Positions 1-6,760 of a DNA stretch of 54,408 bases are shown here, piece after piece (positions within the stretch are counted from its first letter, which is position 1; the number at the start of each line of letters is the position of its first letter). The position numbers and the translations under genes are program-made. This DNA is from a virus. The stretch spans positions 1 to 54,408 of the IMG/VR virus record IMGVR_UViG_3300044616_001184; one strand, 5' to 3'. The notes below the pieces were generated by a model, which was given only the letters and a program-made list of their open reading frames with translations, searched no databases and was not told where the DNA came from.

Positions 1-29
1 TTGGGATTCCTTTTCTTTCTTGTGTTCTT

Positions 30-58
30 ATTCTACACCTATTATCGACCAACGTCAA
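30..58 (-). promoter_or_regulatory. Sigma70-type promoter P1 for a gene beyond the left edge
   Basis: Read on the minus strand, a TTGACG -35 box (58-53) and a TAGAAT -10 box (35-30) are separated by 17 bp. They are followed by an A/G-rich leader with an AAAGGA ribosome binding site ending at about position 9. No start codon is reached before the window ends, so the gene it drives lies outside. The leader matches those of the four neighbouring small genes, which argues that this is a real member of the same promoter family. Confidence 0.75.
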
Positions 59-78
59 GCTCTAGCAATAGTTTTCTT

Positions 79-96
79 CCTTACAATATCGTAAGG
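79..96. repeat. 18-bp inverted repeat, copy 1 (CCTTAC-N6-GTAAGG)
   Basis: Perfect 6-bp arms CCTTAC and GTAAGG are separated by six A/T-rich bases. The site lies 20 bp upstream of the -35 box of promoter P1. Two further copies at 1240-1257 and 1664-1681 lie exactly 11 bp upstream of the -35 boxes of P4 and P5. The fixed placement suggests a dimeric regulator site. No U-run follows, so it is not a typical terminator. Confidence 0.6.
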
Positions 97-116
97 TTCA
101 TAAGCCTATATGAGAT

Positions 117-182
117 AAGGACTTACATCAGATGCGGGCGCCCGGCCTCGCCCTAAGTGTTTATAGGGTAAGGCTTTAGGTC
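117..182. repeat. 66-bp three-site element, copy A
   Basis: Copy A of a dispersed element with three half-sites. AAGGACTTACATC (117-129) reads forward, a degenerate inverted site covers 151-163, and AAGGCTTTAGGTC (170-182) reads forward. A GC-rich core with the palindrome CGGGCGCCCG lies between the first two. The first and third sites start 53 bp apart, exactly as in copies B and C. The last two bases overlap the stop codon of the adjacent small gene. The function is not known; a protein-binding array or an RNA hairpin are both possible. Confidence 0.6.
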
Positions 183-396
183 ATGAGGCGTGAATGAAGA
201 CCTTTTCGCTTACTGTACGGTTGGTCACTATTACGATCCAATTCTTTCCGCTACCATCTTCACGCATGATACCATTGATAAGGCCCACATGAGCGTTACC
301 CCTTGGGTCGAGCACGCAGTGATACTTACCAGCTCGCATAGCAGAGAAAAGCTTGTCAAGGTTATTCGTCACAGTTTTATAGTTGGTCTGAAACAT
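181..396 (-). CDS. Small early-type phage protein (71 aa), unknown function
   Basis: No family is recognised. The 71-residue product starts MFQTNYKTV and is a compact mixed-charge protein with a beta-like stretch near the end (WIVIVTNRTV) and no membrane segment or zinc motif. The start is well supported: an AAAGGA ribosome binding site sits just upstream of the ATG, and a near-perfect sigma70 promoter (P2) lies about 30 bp further up. The gene stands alone with its own promoter, like its three small neighbours. This layout is typical of early host-takeover genes in phages; that role is inferred from position only. Confidence 0.65.
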   Translation of the reverse strand: MFQTNYKTVTNNLDKLFSAMRAGKYHCVLDPRGNAHVGLINGIMREDGSGKNWIVIVTNRTVSEKVFIHAS

Positions 397-426
397 CTTT
401 TTCCTTTTCTTTCTTGTGTTGGTTCT

Positions 427-456
427 ATTATACCGTATACGCTATGGTGTTGTCAA
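427..456 (-). promoter_or_regulatory. Sigma70 promoter P2
   Basis: On the minus strand a consensus TTGACA (456-451) and a consensus TATAAT (432-427) are separated by 18 bp. Transcription would start about 25 bp before the ATG at 396, giving a short leader with the CACAAGAAAGAAAAGGA motif shared by the other promoters in this region. It is one of the strongest-looking promoters in the window. Confidence 0.85.
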
Positions 457-458
457 GC

Positions 459-677
459 CTAGATGCCCGACGCACAATCCTCACACACCACATCATAGAA
501 CAGCTCATTCAGCTTTTCCATGATCGTCTCATTCGACTTGATCGTTACAGAGTGAAACATATCCTTCGATTCGACTTTCGTATATGCACCAGAGTGGACG
601 ACCCGAACACGATACGATTCCTTGCCGAACACCTGTCGAACGCCAGCCATCACCATGTCGAAAGATACGTTGGTCAT
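459..677 (-). CDS. Small early-type phage protein (72 aa), unknown function
   Basis: The 72-residue protein starts MTNVSFDMVMAG and ends with a Cys-x-x-Cys pair (EDCAS) close to the C-terminus. The frame is open further upstream, but the upstream ATG would place the start beyond the promoter. The ATG at 677 has an AAGGA ribosome binding site seven bases before it, so it is chosen here. Promoter P3 directly precedes it. No homology is recognised. Mixed alpha/beta composition without signal peptide suggests a small cytoplasmic protein. Placement among single-promoter genes suggests early expression (inference). Confidence 0.65.
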   Translation of the reverse strand: MTNVSFDMVMAGVRQVFGKESYRVRVVHSGAYTKVESKDMFHSVTIKSNETIMEKLNELFYDVVCEDCASGI

Positions 678-714
678 TTTCTTTTCCTTTGTCCTATCGT
701 TCTCTTGTGCTTTC

Positions 715-742
715 ATTATACAGTATGTATCGACCGTTGCAA
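715..742 (-). promoter_or_regulatory. Sigma70-type promoter P3
   Basis: On the minus strand TTGCAA (742-737) and TATAAT (720-715) are separated by 16 bp, followed by a leader with ACAAGAG and AAAGGAAAAG motifs leading to the ATG at 677. P4 and P5 have the same TTGCAA-N16-TATAAT architecture, so the non-consensus -35 hexamer appears to be conserved deliberately. Confidence 0.8.
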
Positions 743-821
743 GGGAAATCTTTGGATTTTTGAAATATAATTTCATGCCAAACATAATATTTTTTATATT
801 TGCTGTAAGTATATACGCATC

Positions 822-887
822 AAGGAGTTACGTCAAAAGGGGCGGGCCGGATTTGTCGTAAGTCCTTATAGCATAAGGCTTTACGTC
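822..887. repeat. 66-bp three-site element, copy B
   Basis: The forward site AAGGAGTTACGTC (822-834) and the inverted site CGTAAGTCCTT (857-867) form an 11-bp inverted repeat with one mismatch. A third forward site, AAGGCTTTACGTC, covers 875-887. The core is GC-rich (GGGGCGGGCCGG). Spacing between forward sites is 53 bp as in copies A and C. It lies 79 bp upstream of promoter P3 and downstream of the gene at 915-1157. Confidence 0.65.
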
Positions 888-914
888 GAATCATTGTACA
901 CTACTGTACATTGT

Positions 915-1157
915 TCAGTAGTAGAGAAAATCGCTAAGAATGTTTCCGTCGCGATCAACATTGATCCCCTCACCCTCATCGCCGCAGGGAAAGAAATCTC
1001 CGATGGAAGCGGTCCCGTCGCTCAGTTCGTAATAGTGGAAAGCCTCAGCGAGCAACTCGCCGCCGATACGAGCGATTCCAACCAAAGTTTCGGGGCTGGT
1101 CGAATCAGCACCATAGAGGAGGTTGTTCAGTTCGTCGCGATTGTTGATGGTGATCAT
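915..1157 (-). CDS. Small acidic early-type phage protein (80 aa), unknown function
   Basis: The 80-residue product starts MITINNRDELNNLLYG and is acidic, with a Gly/Asp/Glu-rich C-terminal part (GDEGEGINVDRDGN) followed by a hydrophobic end. An ATG two codons upstream (1163) is also in frame, but it abuts the AGGGA ribosome binding site with no spacer. The ATG at 1157 has normal spacing and is preferred. Promoter P4 lies about 45 bp upstream. No family is recognised. Phage early genes often encode small acidic inhibitors of host proteins, but nothing in the sequence proves that here. Confidence 0.62.
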   Translation of the reverse strand: MITINNRDELNNLLYGADSTSPETLVGIARIGGELLAEAFHYYELSDGTASIGDFFPCGDEGEGINVDRDGNILSDFLYY

Positions 1158-1200
1158 TTTCATTCCCTTTTCTTTATCGTTCTCTTGTTCTTATATCGAC

Positions 1201-1228
1201 ATTATACAGAGTATTCTGTAGGTTGCAA
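1201..1228 (-). promoter_or_regulatory. Sigma70-type promoter P4
   Basis: On the minus strand TTGCAA (1228-1223) and TATAAT (1206-1201) are separated by 16 bp. The transcript begins with GTCGATAT, shared with P5, and then the ACAAGAGAACGATAAAGAAAAGG-type leader. An 18-bp inverted repeat lies 11 bp upstream of the -35 box. Confidence 0.8.
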
Positions 1229-1239
1229 GCGGAAAGTTT

Positions 1240-1257
1240 CCTTACAATTTCGTAAGG
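1240..1257. repeat. 18-bp inverted repeat, copy 2
   Basis: CCTTAC and GTAAGG arms are separated by six bases. The site is squeezed between the stop codon of the upstream gene (1259) and promoter P4, 11 bp from the -35 box. The arms are identical to the other two copies, while the spacer bases differ by only one or two positions. Confidence 0.65.
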
Positions 1258-1258
1258 T

Positions 1259-1585
1259 TCAGGCAAAATCCTCTTCGCCACAGAAATCGTCGAGCCACTG
1301 ATCATCCGTTTCGATATGATCTTCAGCATCCCCCATAATGGGGTCCCAACCCTCTCCGTCGTCAAGACCGGGGATGTAATCGGGCAGGCTATCATATTCT
1401 TCCATCGTCATGGAATTATCTTTCAATGCTTTCACCATATCCTCATCTTCCGGAATATCTTCTACCACACCACACCATTCCTTGCAATCCATGCAAATCC
1501 CGATTTTATCCTTACCCTCACCGGTCTCAAAAGCACAACCAGCACCACAGCAGTCAGAAACCAGATCGTAATTCAGATTTTCCAT
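1259..1585 (-). CDS. Small zinc-ribbon-like acidic phage protein (108 aa)
   Basis: The 108-residue product starts MENLNYDLVSDCCGAGC. The N-terminal half has the pattern C-C-G-A-x-C ... C-x-x-C-x-x-x-C (about residues 12-38), typical of the small zinc ribbons often seen in phage genomes. The C-terminal half is strongly acidic with many Asp, Glu and Trp residues. The ATG at 1585 is chosen because an AGAGGA ribosome binding site precedes it, although the frame is open upstream. Promoter P5 lies about 40 bp upstream. It may bind nucleic acid or a host protein through the ribbon; the exact role is unknown. Confidence 0.7.
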   Translation of the reverse strand: MENLNYDLVSDCCGAGCAFETGEGKDKIGICMDCKEWCGVVEDIPEDEDMVKALKDNSMTMEEYDSLPDYIPGLDDGEGWDPIMGDAEDHIETDDQWLDDFCGEEDFA

Positions 1586-1624
1586 CTTTTTTCCTCTTTT
1601 CTTTCTCTTATTCTTCATATCGAC

Positions 1625-1652
1625 ATTATACCAACCCAAACTTTGCTTGCAA
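1625..1652 (-). promoter_or_regulatory. Sigma70-type promoter P5
   Basis: On the minus strand TTGCAA (1652-1647) and TATAAT (1630-1625) are separated by 16 bp, with the GTCGATAT start region shared with P4. The 18-bp inverted repeat copy 3 lies 11 bp upstream, and the 66-bp element copy C lies about 85 bp upstream. Confidence 0.8.
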
Positions 1653-1663
1653 GCAGAAAATTT

Positions 1664-1681
1664 CCTTACATTTTCGTAAGG
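1664..1681. repeat. 18-bp inverted repeat, copy 3
   Basis: Perfect CCTTAC and GTAAGG arms flank six bases, 11 bp upstream of the -35 box of P5. Together with copy 2 this gives two promoters with identical operator-like placement. The stretch 1586-1910 has no supported gene: it holds P5, this repeat, element copy C and a terminator. Confidence 0.65.
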
Positions 1682-1736
1682 TTTGAGCAGCAAATGTCAT
1701 GCCAGACTCGCAGACTTGCCTAAGTACCTTACAACA

Positions 1737-1802
1737 AAGGACTTACGTCAAATACGGGCATCCGATACTCGTCATAAGTCCTTATGGGATATAGACTTAG
1801 GG
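1737..1802. repeat. 66-bp three-site element, copy C
   Basis: The forward site AAGGACTTACGTC (1737-1749) and the inverted site GTCATAAGTCCTT (1771-1783) include perfect 9-bp inverted arms. A degenerate third site (1790-1802) keeps the 53-bp spacing. The core CGGGCATCCG replaces the CGGGCGCCCG of copy A, keeping the outer CGG/CCG pairing. Confidence 0.62.
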
Positions 1803-1841
1803 GGTTTTTCTGTTTTACTAAGCTCTCAGGCTTTTTTGCTG

Positions 1842-1875
1842 AAAAAGGCCGGGTGGTCCATAAACAATACCGGCC
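1842..1875 (-). terminator. Rho-independent terminator after the subtilase gene
   Basis: Read on the minus strand, GGCCGG (1875-1870) pairs with CCGGCC (1852-1847) across a loop of 17 bases and is followed by five T residues. It begins 35 bp after the stop codon of the subtilase gene, as expected for its terminator. Confidence 0.65.
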
Positions 1876-1910
1876 CCTATAAAATAATTGGCCAGTTTAA
1901 TAGCCACTTA

Positions 1911-3521
1911 TTATTTATTTATGGTTCTCTCCCAAGCTATTGAAACCTGCTTCGATATTGGATCATAAACTTGAATCGTCATGTTATTAGCTCCTTTATG
2001 AAACCAGTTTCTATTCAACGGAATATTAAATCCGTGTCTGGAGCTACCAACCACCGGAATTAGCGCTGGTCTATACAAGTTAGCCCACCGACCAGATACT
2101 ATTCTTCCATTAATAACTACTCTAACAAGAACCGGAGAAGCTCCTGATCTTTCACTAAAAGCCCATCCAGCAACTCTATCTAATCTTAGATATCCCACTC
2201 TAACAATCGGAGGAGGAATAGTAACTTTAGATGATGCTACAGAGGTCCAAGATCCTGTTTGAGAGTCTCTAGCCTCAACGCTTATAACATGCTCCCCTAT
2301 TGTCAGACCACCCAGATTAAAAACAAATGACCCACCAACCCCAGTCCATACCAACCCGCTATCTGCACCATCTATTATTAGTCTCACATGAATACTAGAG
2401 TTTGGAAAGTTAAGATCTTTGGCCCATCCACTAATATTTCTTAAATTCTGACTCGTTATGGCTCCTGTTGGTAATATGTTTCCGTCATAAGGAACCCCCA
2501 ATACATTAGCCATGGCTGCCCCCACGTTCAACTTTCCTCCTGTTGCCACCTTTCCAAATAGTTCCGGAATTTTATCTACTGATCCAAAAATAGCAGCTTT
2601 AACTTCTGATACAGTTAGACTAGACTTAATAGACTTCAATAAGGCAACCGCTCCAGCAACCATAGGAGCCGCCATACTGGTTCCGCTCAAGTATCCATAA
2701 TTATTATATGGAATCGTAGATAGTATCATGCTACCAGGAGCAGCAAGATCCACAGTGGACGCTCCATAATTAGAAAAGCCAACCAAACTCACCCCATCAT
2801 ATTTACTCAAAGCTCCCACACTAATTATATTATCGCTATCATAACAGCTAGGATATCTAAGAGTAATATCATTATCGCTACCACTATTACCAGCAGCCAC
2901 AGTCAGCACCACCCCAACATCATTCAATCTATTAATAGCCCCATATAACATATTACTAAAACCAGTAAGACCTCCCCAACTAGCATTAGCCACCACCACA
3001 TTTACTCCATAAGTATTCTTCATCATACCTATATAATCCATGGCTCGTATAGCTCCACCGGTATCACCCACACCCTTATCATCCATAAACTTTAAAGCCA
3101 TCAAACTTACATTCCAATTAATCCCCGTGACCCCCAAACCATTATCCCCTTCTGCACCAATTATGCCAGCCACATGAGTTCCATGTCCGTATCGGTCCTG
3201 AACATCATTATTATTATTGGCAAAATTCCACCCATTAACATCGTCTATATATCCATTGTTCTCATTATCTATTCCGTCGCCTGCTATCTCTCCAGGATTA
3301 ACCCATAAATTATTCTTTAAATCTTGATTAGTTAAATCAATACCACTATCAATTACAGCAACAACAATATCCTTAGATCCTGTGCCATATTGCCATGCTT
3401 GTTGGACCGATATACTTTGCAAACCCCATTGATCGTTAAATTTAGGATCATTAGGAGTTATTGATAATAATGTTTTATTTTCTAGAGACTCTGGACCAGT
3501 TAACTTCCATGCTTTTTTCAT
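1911..3521 (-). CDS. Subtilisin-like serine protease (S8) with LEPR-XLL-like N-terminus
   Basis: A 536-residue serine endopeptidase of the subtilisin family. The complete triad is visible: Asp58 in VIDSGID, His113 in GHGTHVAG and Ser282 in GTSMAAP, with oxyanion Asn212 in AAGNSG. The insert GDGIDNENNGYIDD (81-94) looks like the calcium-binding loop of many secreted subtilases. Residues 11-20 (ESLENKTLLS) resemble the LEPR-XLL motif common at the N-terminus of secreted planctomycete proteins; no ordinary signal peptide is seen. After the catalytic domain come two similar beta-rich repeats centred on ISGWAKD (363-369) and VAGWAFS (450-456). The start has an AGGA site before it. It follows glmS with a 97-bp gap. 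It could act in host envelope degradation, prey or biofilm proteolysis, or virion maturation; the sequence does not decide. Confidence 0.93.
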   Translation of the reverse strand: MKKAWKLTGPESLENKTLLSITPNDPKFNDQWGLQSISVQQAWQYGTGSKDIVVAVIDSGIDLTNQDLKNNLWVNPGEIAGDGIDNENNGYIDDVNGWNFANNNNDVQDRYGHGTHVAGIIGAEGDNGLGVTGINWNVSLMALKFMDDKGVGDTGGAIRAMDYIGMMKNTYGVNVVVANASWGGLTGFSNMLYGAINRLNDVGVVLTVAAGNSGSDNDITLRYPSCYDSDNIISVGALSKYDGVSLVGFSNYGASTVDLAAPGSMILSTIPYNNYGYLSGTSMAAPMVAGAVALLKSIKSSLTVSEVKAAIFGSVDKIPELFGKVATGGKLNVGAAMANVLGVPYDGNILPTGAITSQNLRNISGWAKDLNFPNSSIHVRLIIDGADSGLVWTGVGGSFVFNLGGLTIGEHVISVEARDSQTGSWTSVASSKVTIPPPIVRVGYLRLDRVAGWAFSERSGASPVLVRVVINGRIVSGRWANLYRPALIPVVGSSRHGFNIPLNRNWFHKGANNMTIQVYDPISKQVSIAWERTINK

Positions 3522-3618
3522 TTGGTGTCCTACCTAAATAGAGAAAGGATTAAATCGTGCGTTCCTACACCTTTACGAATCTTAGTAGAAGAATTTGAAA
3601 AATCAATAGAAAATTTAA

Positions 3619-5430
3619 TTATTCGACAGTAACGCTTTTAGCTAAATTCCTTGGCTTATCAACATTTTTGCCCCTCAAAACTGCCGAGTAGTAAGAAAAT
3701 AACTGCAAAGGAACTATTCCCATCAACGGACTCAAAGCATCAGATACCACAGGAACCCTTATTTTATAATCTCCCAACCCAGCATTTTCAGAAAATATGC
3801 TTATCACCTTACCATCTCGTGCTATTATTTCACTAACATTATTTACCATCTTTCCATACTGCCCCAGATTATTAGCAAGAACAATCACCGGCATATTTTT
3901 ATCTATCAAAGCAATAGGCCCATGTTTCATTTCTGCCGCAGGATATCCCTCAGCATGAACATAACTTATCTCTTTTAACTTAAGAGCCCCCTCAAGAGCT
4001 ATTGGAAAATTATATCCACGCCCCAAAAACAAGCAATTAGTCATACCAACCATACTCTCTGCTAAAAACTCCACGTTCTCATAGCACCTCAAACATTGCT
4101 CAGTCAAATCCGGCAACTCCCTCAAATCATCTATTATTCTTTTTCTGTGATCCAAACCCATAATCCCAACATTCTGCTCAATCCACAAACTTAACATCAA
4201 CAAAACCACCACCTGATTAGTAAAAGCCTTAGTACTAGCCACCCCCACTTCCACACCCGCCCGTAAATAAATTCCGCAATCACTCATTCTTGCTATGGTA
4301 GAATTAGGAACATTACAAATCCCCACAATAATCGCCCCATATATTTTTGCTATTTCTAAAGCACTAATAGTATCTGCGGTTTCCCCACTTTGACTAACCC
4401 CAATAACAATATCCCCCTTCTCAATACATGGCTTTCGATATCGGAACTCACTAGCATACTCTACACTAACTTTAATCTTACAAAATTCCTCAATATAATA
4501 TTTTGCAATCAAAGAAGAATGCCAACTTGACCCACAACTCACTATGGTTATATGCTTTGCCTTTTTAAATATATTCTCATAGCCAATCAATCCCCCCAAT
4601 TTAATGCGATATCCATCAAGTCGCCCCCTCAAACAATCATCAATCACTCTTGGTTGCTCAAAAATCTCTTTAAGCATGAAACTGTCATAAGATCCCTTTT
4701 CCACCCTCAAACTATTATTATATACCTGCTCAATTTCATAATCAGTTTCTATATTGTTATGCAAATCATATACCGTTAGCTTATCCGTAATTTCCCCTAC
4801 ACTATTATCTTTTAAATATACAAGCCCCAAACTTGCCCTATCGCCAAAAGCCCCACTATCACTCCCTACCATTATTTCATTTACCCCCAATCCTATCACC
4901 AAAGGACTTCCCTTTCGAGCCACTATCATTTGACCGCTTTCCCCCATTACCACTATAGCAAAGGCCCCGACAATTTTCCTAAGAGCGCATTTGACGCTCG
5001 TTAAAATATCCTTTCCTTCCTGCACAAATTCATATATTTGATACAACAGCACCTCAGAATCAGTGTCGCTTTTGAATTTATACTTTTTTTCCAGACTATC
5101 CTTTAACTCTTGGTAATTTTCAATAATGCCATTGTGGATTATGGCCAATTTATTGTCACTGGTCAGATGAGGATGAGAATTTCTTTTGCAGGGCTTTCCG
5201 TGTGTTGCCCATCTTGTGTGGCCAATACCGCTGTAGGCTTCGATATCGGGGTTTTTAACGGCCTTTTTTAAATCTTCAACGCTACCAGTCTGTTTGACAT
5301 TTATTAAAGTTTGGTTCACCAAATAGCATACGCCCGCACTATCATAACCTCTATATTCCAGAGCTTGAAGTCCATCAAGCAAAAAAGACAAGCATTTCTG
5401 CTTGCCTTTGTAAGCAACTATACCACACAT
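3619..5430 (-). CDS. glmS: Glutamine-fructose-6-phosphate aminotransferase (isomerizing)
   Basis: Makes glucosamine 6-phosphate and glutamate from fructose 6-phosphate and glutamine, the first committed step to UDP-GlcNAc, peptidoglycan and other amino sugars. At 603 residues it is full length. It begins MCGIVAY, with Cys2 as the N-terminal glutaminase nucleophile, followed by GLQALEYRGYDSAG and the GHTRWATHG motif. Two SIS isomerase domains follow, with VSCGSSWHS, VSQSGETADT, GVASTKAFTNQ and LKEISYVHAEGYPAAEMKHG, and the terminus is the conserved KSVTVE. The ATG is six bases after the stop of the small secreted protein gene, so the two are probably cotranscribed. Glycine and glutamate codons look more G-rich at third positions than in the virion genes, hinting at recent acquisition; this was not counted. 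No glmS ribozyme-like leader was identified. Confidence 0.96.
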   Translation of the reverse strand: MCGIVAYKGKQKCLSFLLDGLQALEYRGYDSAGVCYLVNQTLINVKQTGSVEDLKKAVKNPDIEAYSGIGHTRWATHGKPCKRNSHPHLTSDNKLAIIHNGIIENYQELKDSLEKKYKFKSDTDSEVLLYQIYEFVQEGKDILTSVKCALRKIVGAFAIVVMGESGQMIVARKGSPLVIGLGVNEIMVGSDSGAFGDRASLGLVYLKDNSVGEITDKLTVYDLHNNIETDYEIEQVYNNSLRVEKGSYDSFMLKEIFEQPRVIDDCLRGRLDGYRIKLGGLIGYENIFKKAKHITIVSCGSSWHSSLIAKYYIEEFCKIKVSVEYASEFRYRKPCIEKGDIVIGVSQSGETADTISALEIAKIYGAIIVGICNVPNSTIARMSDCGIYLRAGVEVGVASTKAFTNQVVVLLMLSLWIEQNVGIMGLDHRKRIIDDLRELPDLTEQCLRCYENVEFLAESMVGMTNCLFLGRGYNFPIALEGALKLKEISYVHAEGYPAAEMKHGPIALIDKNMPVIVLANNLGQYGKMVNNVSEIIARDGKVISIFSENAGLGDYKIRVPVVSDALSPLMGIVPLQLFSYYSAVLRGKNVDKPRNLAKSVTVE

Positions 5431-5436
5431 AGTTTT

Positions 5437-5748
5437 TCAATACCGATAAGGATAATACTGATAGTTGTAATAAGTTGGTCTATTCCAACGACATGAAGGA
5501 AAGTAAGTTTGAGCATAAGGAGTTACCTCAGATACTGGTCGATACAATGGAGCTTGATAGTATTGAACCGTTGGAACATTAACCGGAACCATAGTAGTAT
5601 AGTAATTAGTTACAGCATAATTGTAAGGAACATATTGGGTTGTATTAACCATCATAGGAACCCATGCTTGAGTAACTACTGGATATTGAGCAGAAGCTAA
5701 GTTAGCCAGCATAAATAATAGCATTAAAGAACATAGTAGGTTTTTCAT
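5437..5748 (-). CDS. Small secreted Tyr/Pro-rich protein (103 aa)
   Basis: Starts with a classic signal peptide (MKNLLCSLMLLFMLANLASA, cleavage expected before Gln21). The mature part is about 80 residues, very rich in Tyr, Pro, Val and Thr and nearly free of charge, ending in repeated YYxY/YPYRY motifs. Such short aromatic exported proteins are common in planctomycetes and other bacteria but have no defined function. The ATG at 5748 is preferred over one eight codons upstream because a GGAG site precedes it and the signal peptide then begins at residue 1. A bacterial-type promoter lies just upstream, and glmS follows after six bases. Confidence 0.75.
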   Translation of the reverse strand: MKNLLCSLMLLFMLANLASAQYPVVTQAWVPMMVNTTQYVPYNYAVTNYYTTMVPVNVPTVQYYQAPLYRPVSEVTPYAQTYFPSCRWNRPTYYNYQYYPYRY

Positions 5749-5781
5749 GATTTTCTCCAGGATTGGTGACATAACATTTTT

Positions 5782-5809
5782 ATTGTAACTCGTCGGCGTC
5801 TCAGGTCAA
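5782..5809 (-). promoter_or_regulatory. Sigma70-type promoter for the secreted protein-glmS operon
   Basis: On the minus strand TTGACC (5809-5804) and TACAAT (5787-5782) are separated by 16 bp, about 34 bp upstream of the ATG at 5748. The opposite strand of the same 206-bp intergenic region must also serve the rightward gene at 5955; its promoter is not clear, being only very A/T-rich. Confidence 0.6.
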
Positions 5810-5954
5810 ATCTTCTTTTTAAAAAAACAAATAGTGTATATATAAAATTATACTTACTTTTTTAGAATAGCATAAAGTTTTAAGCTTATTATGCTTATTT
5901 TGGGGTATATTTTAATGAAATACAACTCATTAGAATTACTAGAGGAAACCTATA

Positions 5955-6752
5955 ATGGCTGATAACAGTAATAAATTTTCTATTAGTGGCTTGATTCGTA
6001 ATAGACAGTTAAGTGGTTTACATGCTCATAGACCAGAAAACTCTAATAAATATTTTGATTATATCAGACTAAGTATTGATCCTCAGTTTGTTTCTATCTT
6101 AGGAATTAAGGTAGTTAACTCTGGAATAAATTATAGTAAGAGTACAACAACAACATTACCATCACCAGAACATCCCAGCGGGATTGTAGCAACAGCTAAG
6201 CCTTGGTTTACTCCTAGTAAGGCTTCATTTAGTATTAATAATCCAGGATCAGGATATTCTGCTTATCAAGCTTTTGATATAATGCATAGTGGAAATACTA
6301 TTGGTGATTTTATTATCACAAGTACTGGTATTAATGGATCAATATCAGATTACGAGGTTTTATCACCACCTCTGGATCTTAATTCTACTTCAAGTCTTCC
6401 TTATGTTTCTCTTAATGGTAACTCATCTGCAGTTATATCATCTAACGATAAATTTTCTATAACTTATGTAGATTTAACTTCGATTGGTGCTGGATATCAA
6501 ACACTTAATAGGGTTACAGGATCTGGAATAATACGCAACATAGTTATTTCTAATCAAGGATCATCTAATCCACAACCAACAGGACTATCTCTTCAAGTTT
6601 CTATGGATCCTTATATACATGAAGAAGTTATACCAGATCCAAGAAAAAGACAAACAATACTAAATAAGTTTATGACAATTCATGATGACATATCTAACAA
6701 AAAAAACTATATATTCATTAATAACTTTTCATTAGGCGATCCTTTAGAATAG
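5955..6752 (+). CDS. Putative virion protein with beta-repeat motifs (265 aa)
   Basis: No specific family is recognised. The protein is rich in Ser, Asn, Gly and Ile. It contains at least three loosely repeated glycine-centred motifs of the type VNSGINYS, NNPGSGYS and TSIGAGYQ, each near a beta-rich stretch. Such 'GSGY' repeats are common in phage fibre and appendage proteins, so a structural or adsorption role is likely. The C-terminal 60 residues are different, charged and probably helical (PDPRKRQTILNKFMTIHDD). An AGAGGA site precedes the ATG. It is the first of three closely packed rightward genes and lies upstream of the packaging genes. Confidence 0.6.
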   Translation: MADNSNKFSISGLIRNRQLSGLHAHRPENSNKYFDYIRLSIDPQFVSILGIKVVNSGINYSKSTTTTLPSPEHPSGIVATAKPWFTPSKASFSINNPGSGYSAYQAFDIMHSGNTIGDFIITSTGINGSISDYEVLSPPLDLNSTSSLPYVSLNGNSSAVISSNDKFSITYVDLTSIGAGYQTLNRVTGSGIIRNIVISNQGSSNPQPTGLSLQVSMDPYIHEEVIPDPRKRQTILNKFMTIHDDISNKKNYIFINNFSLGDPLE

Positions 6753-6760
6753 GACACATT

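Noticed and set aside
1683-1943. Rightward open frame of about 86 codons between the early genes and the subtilase
   Set aside because: It overlaps promoter P5's upstream repeats, element C and the terminator, has no ribosome binding site, and its product lacks any coherent composition.
3522-3618. Possible terminator or promoter between glmS and the subtilase
   Set aside because: No hairpin with a T-run and no convincing -35/-10 pair could be found in the 97-bp gap, so the genes may be cotranscribed.
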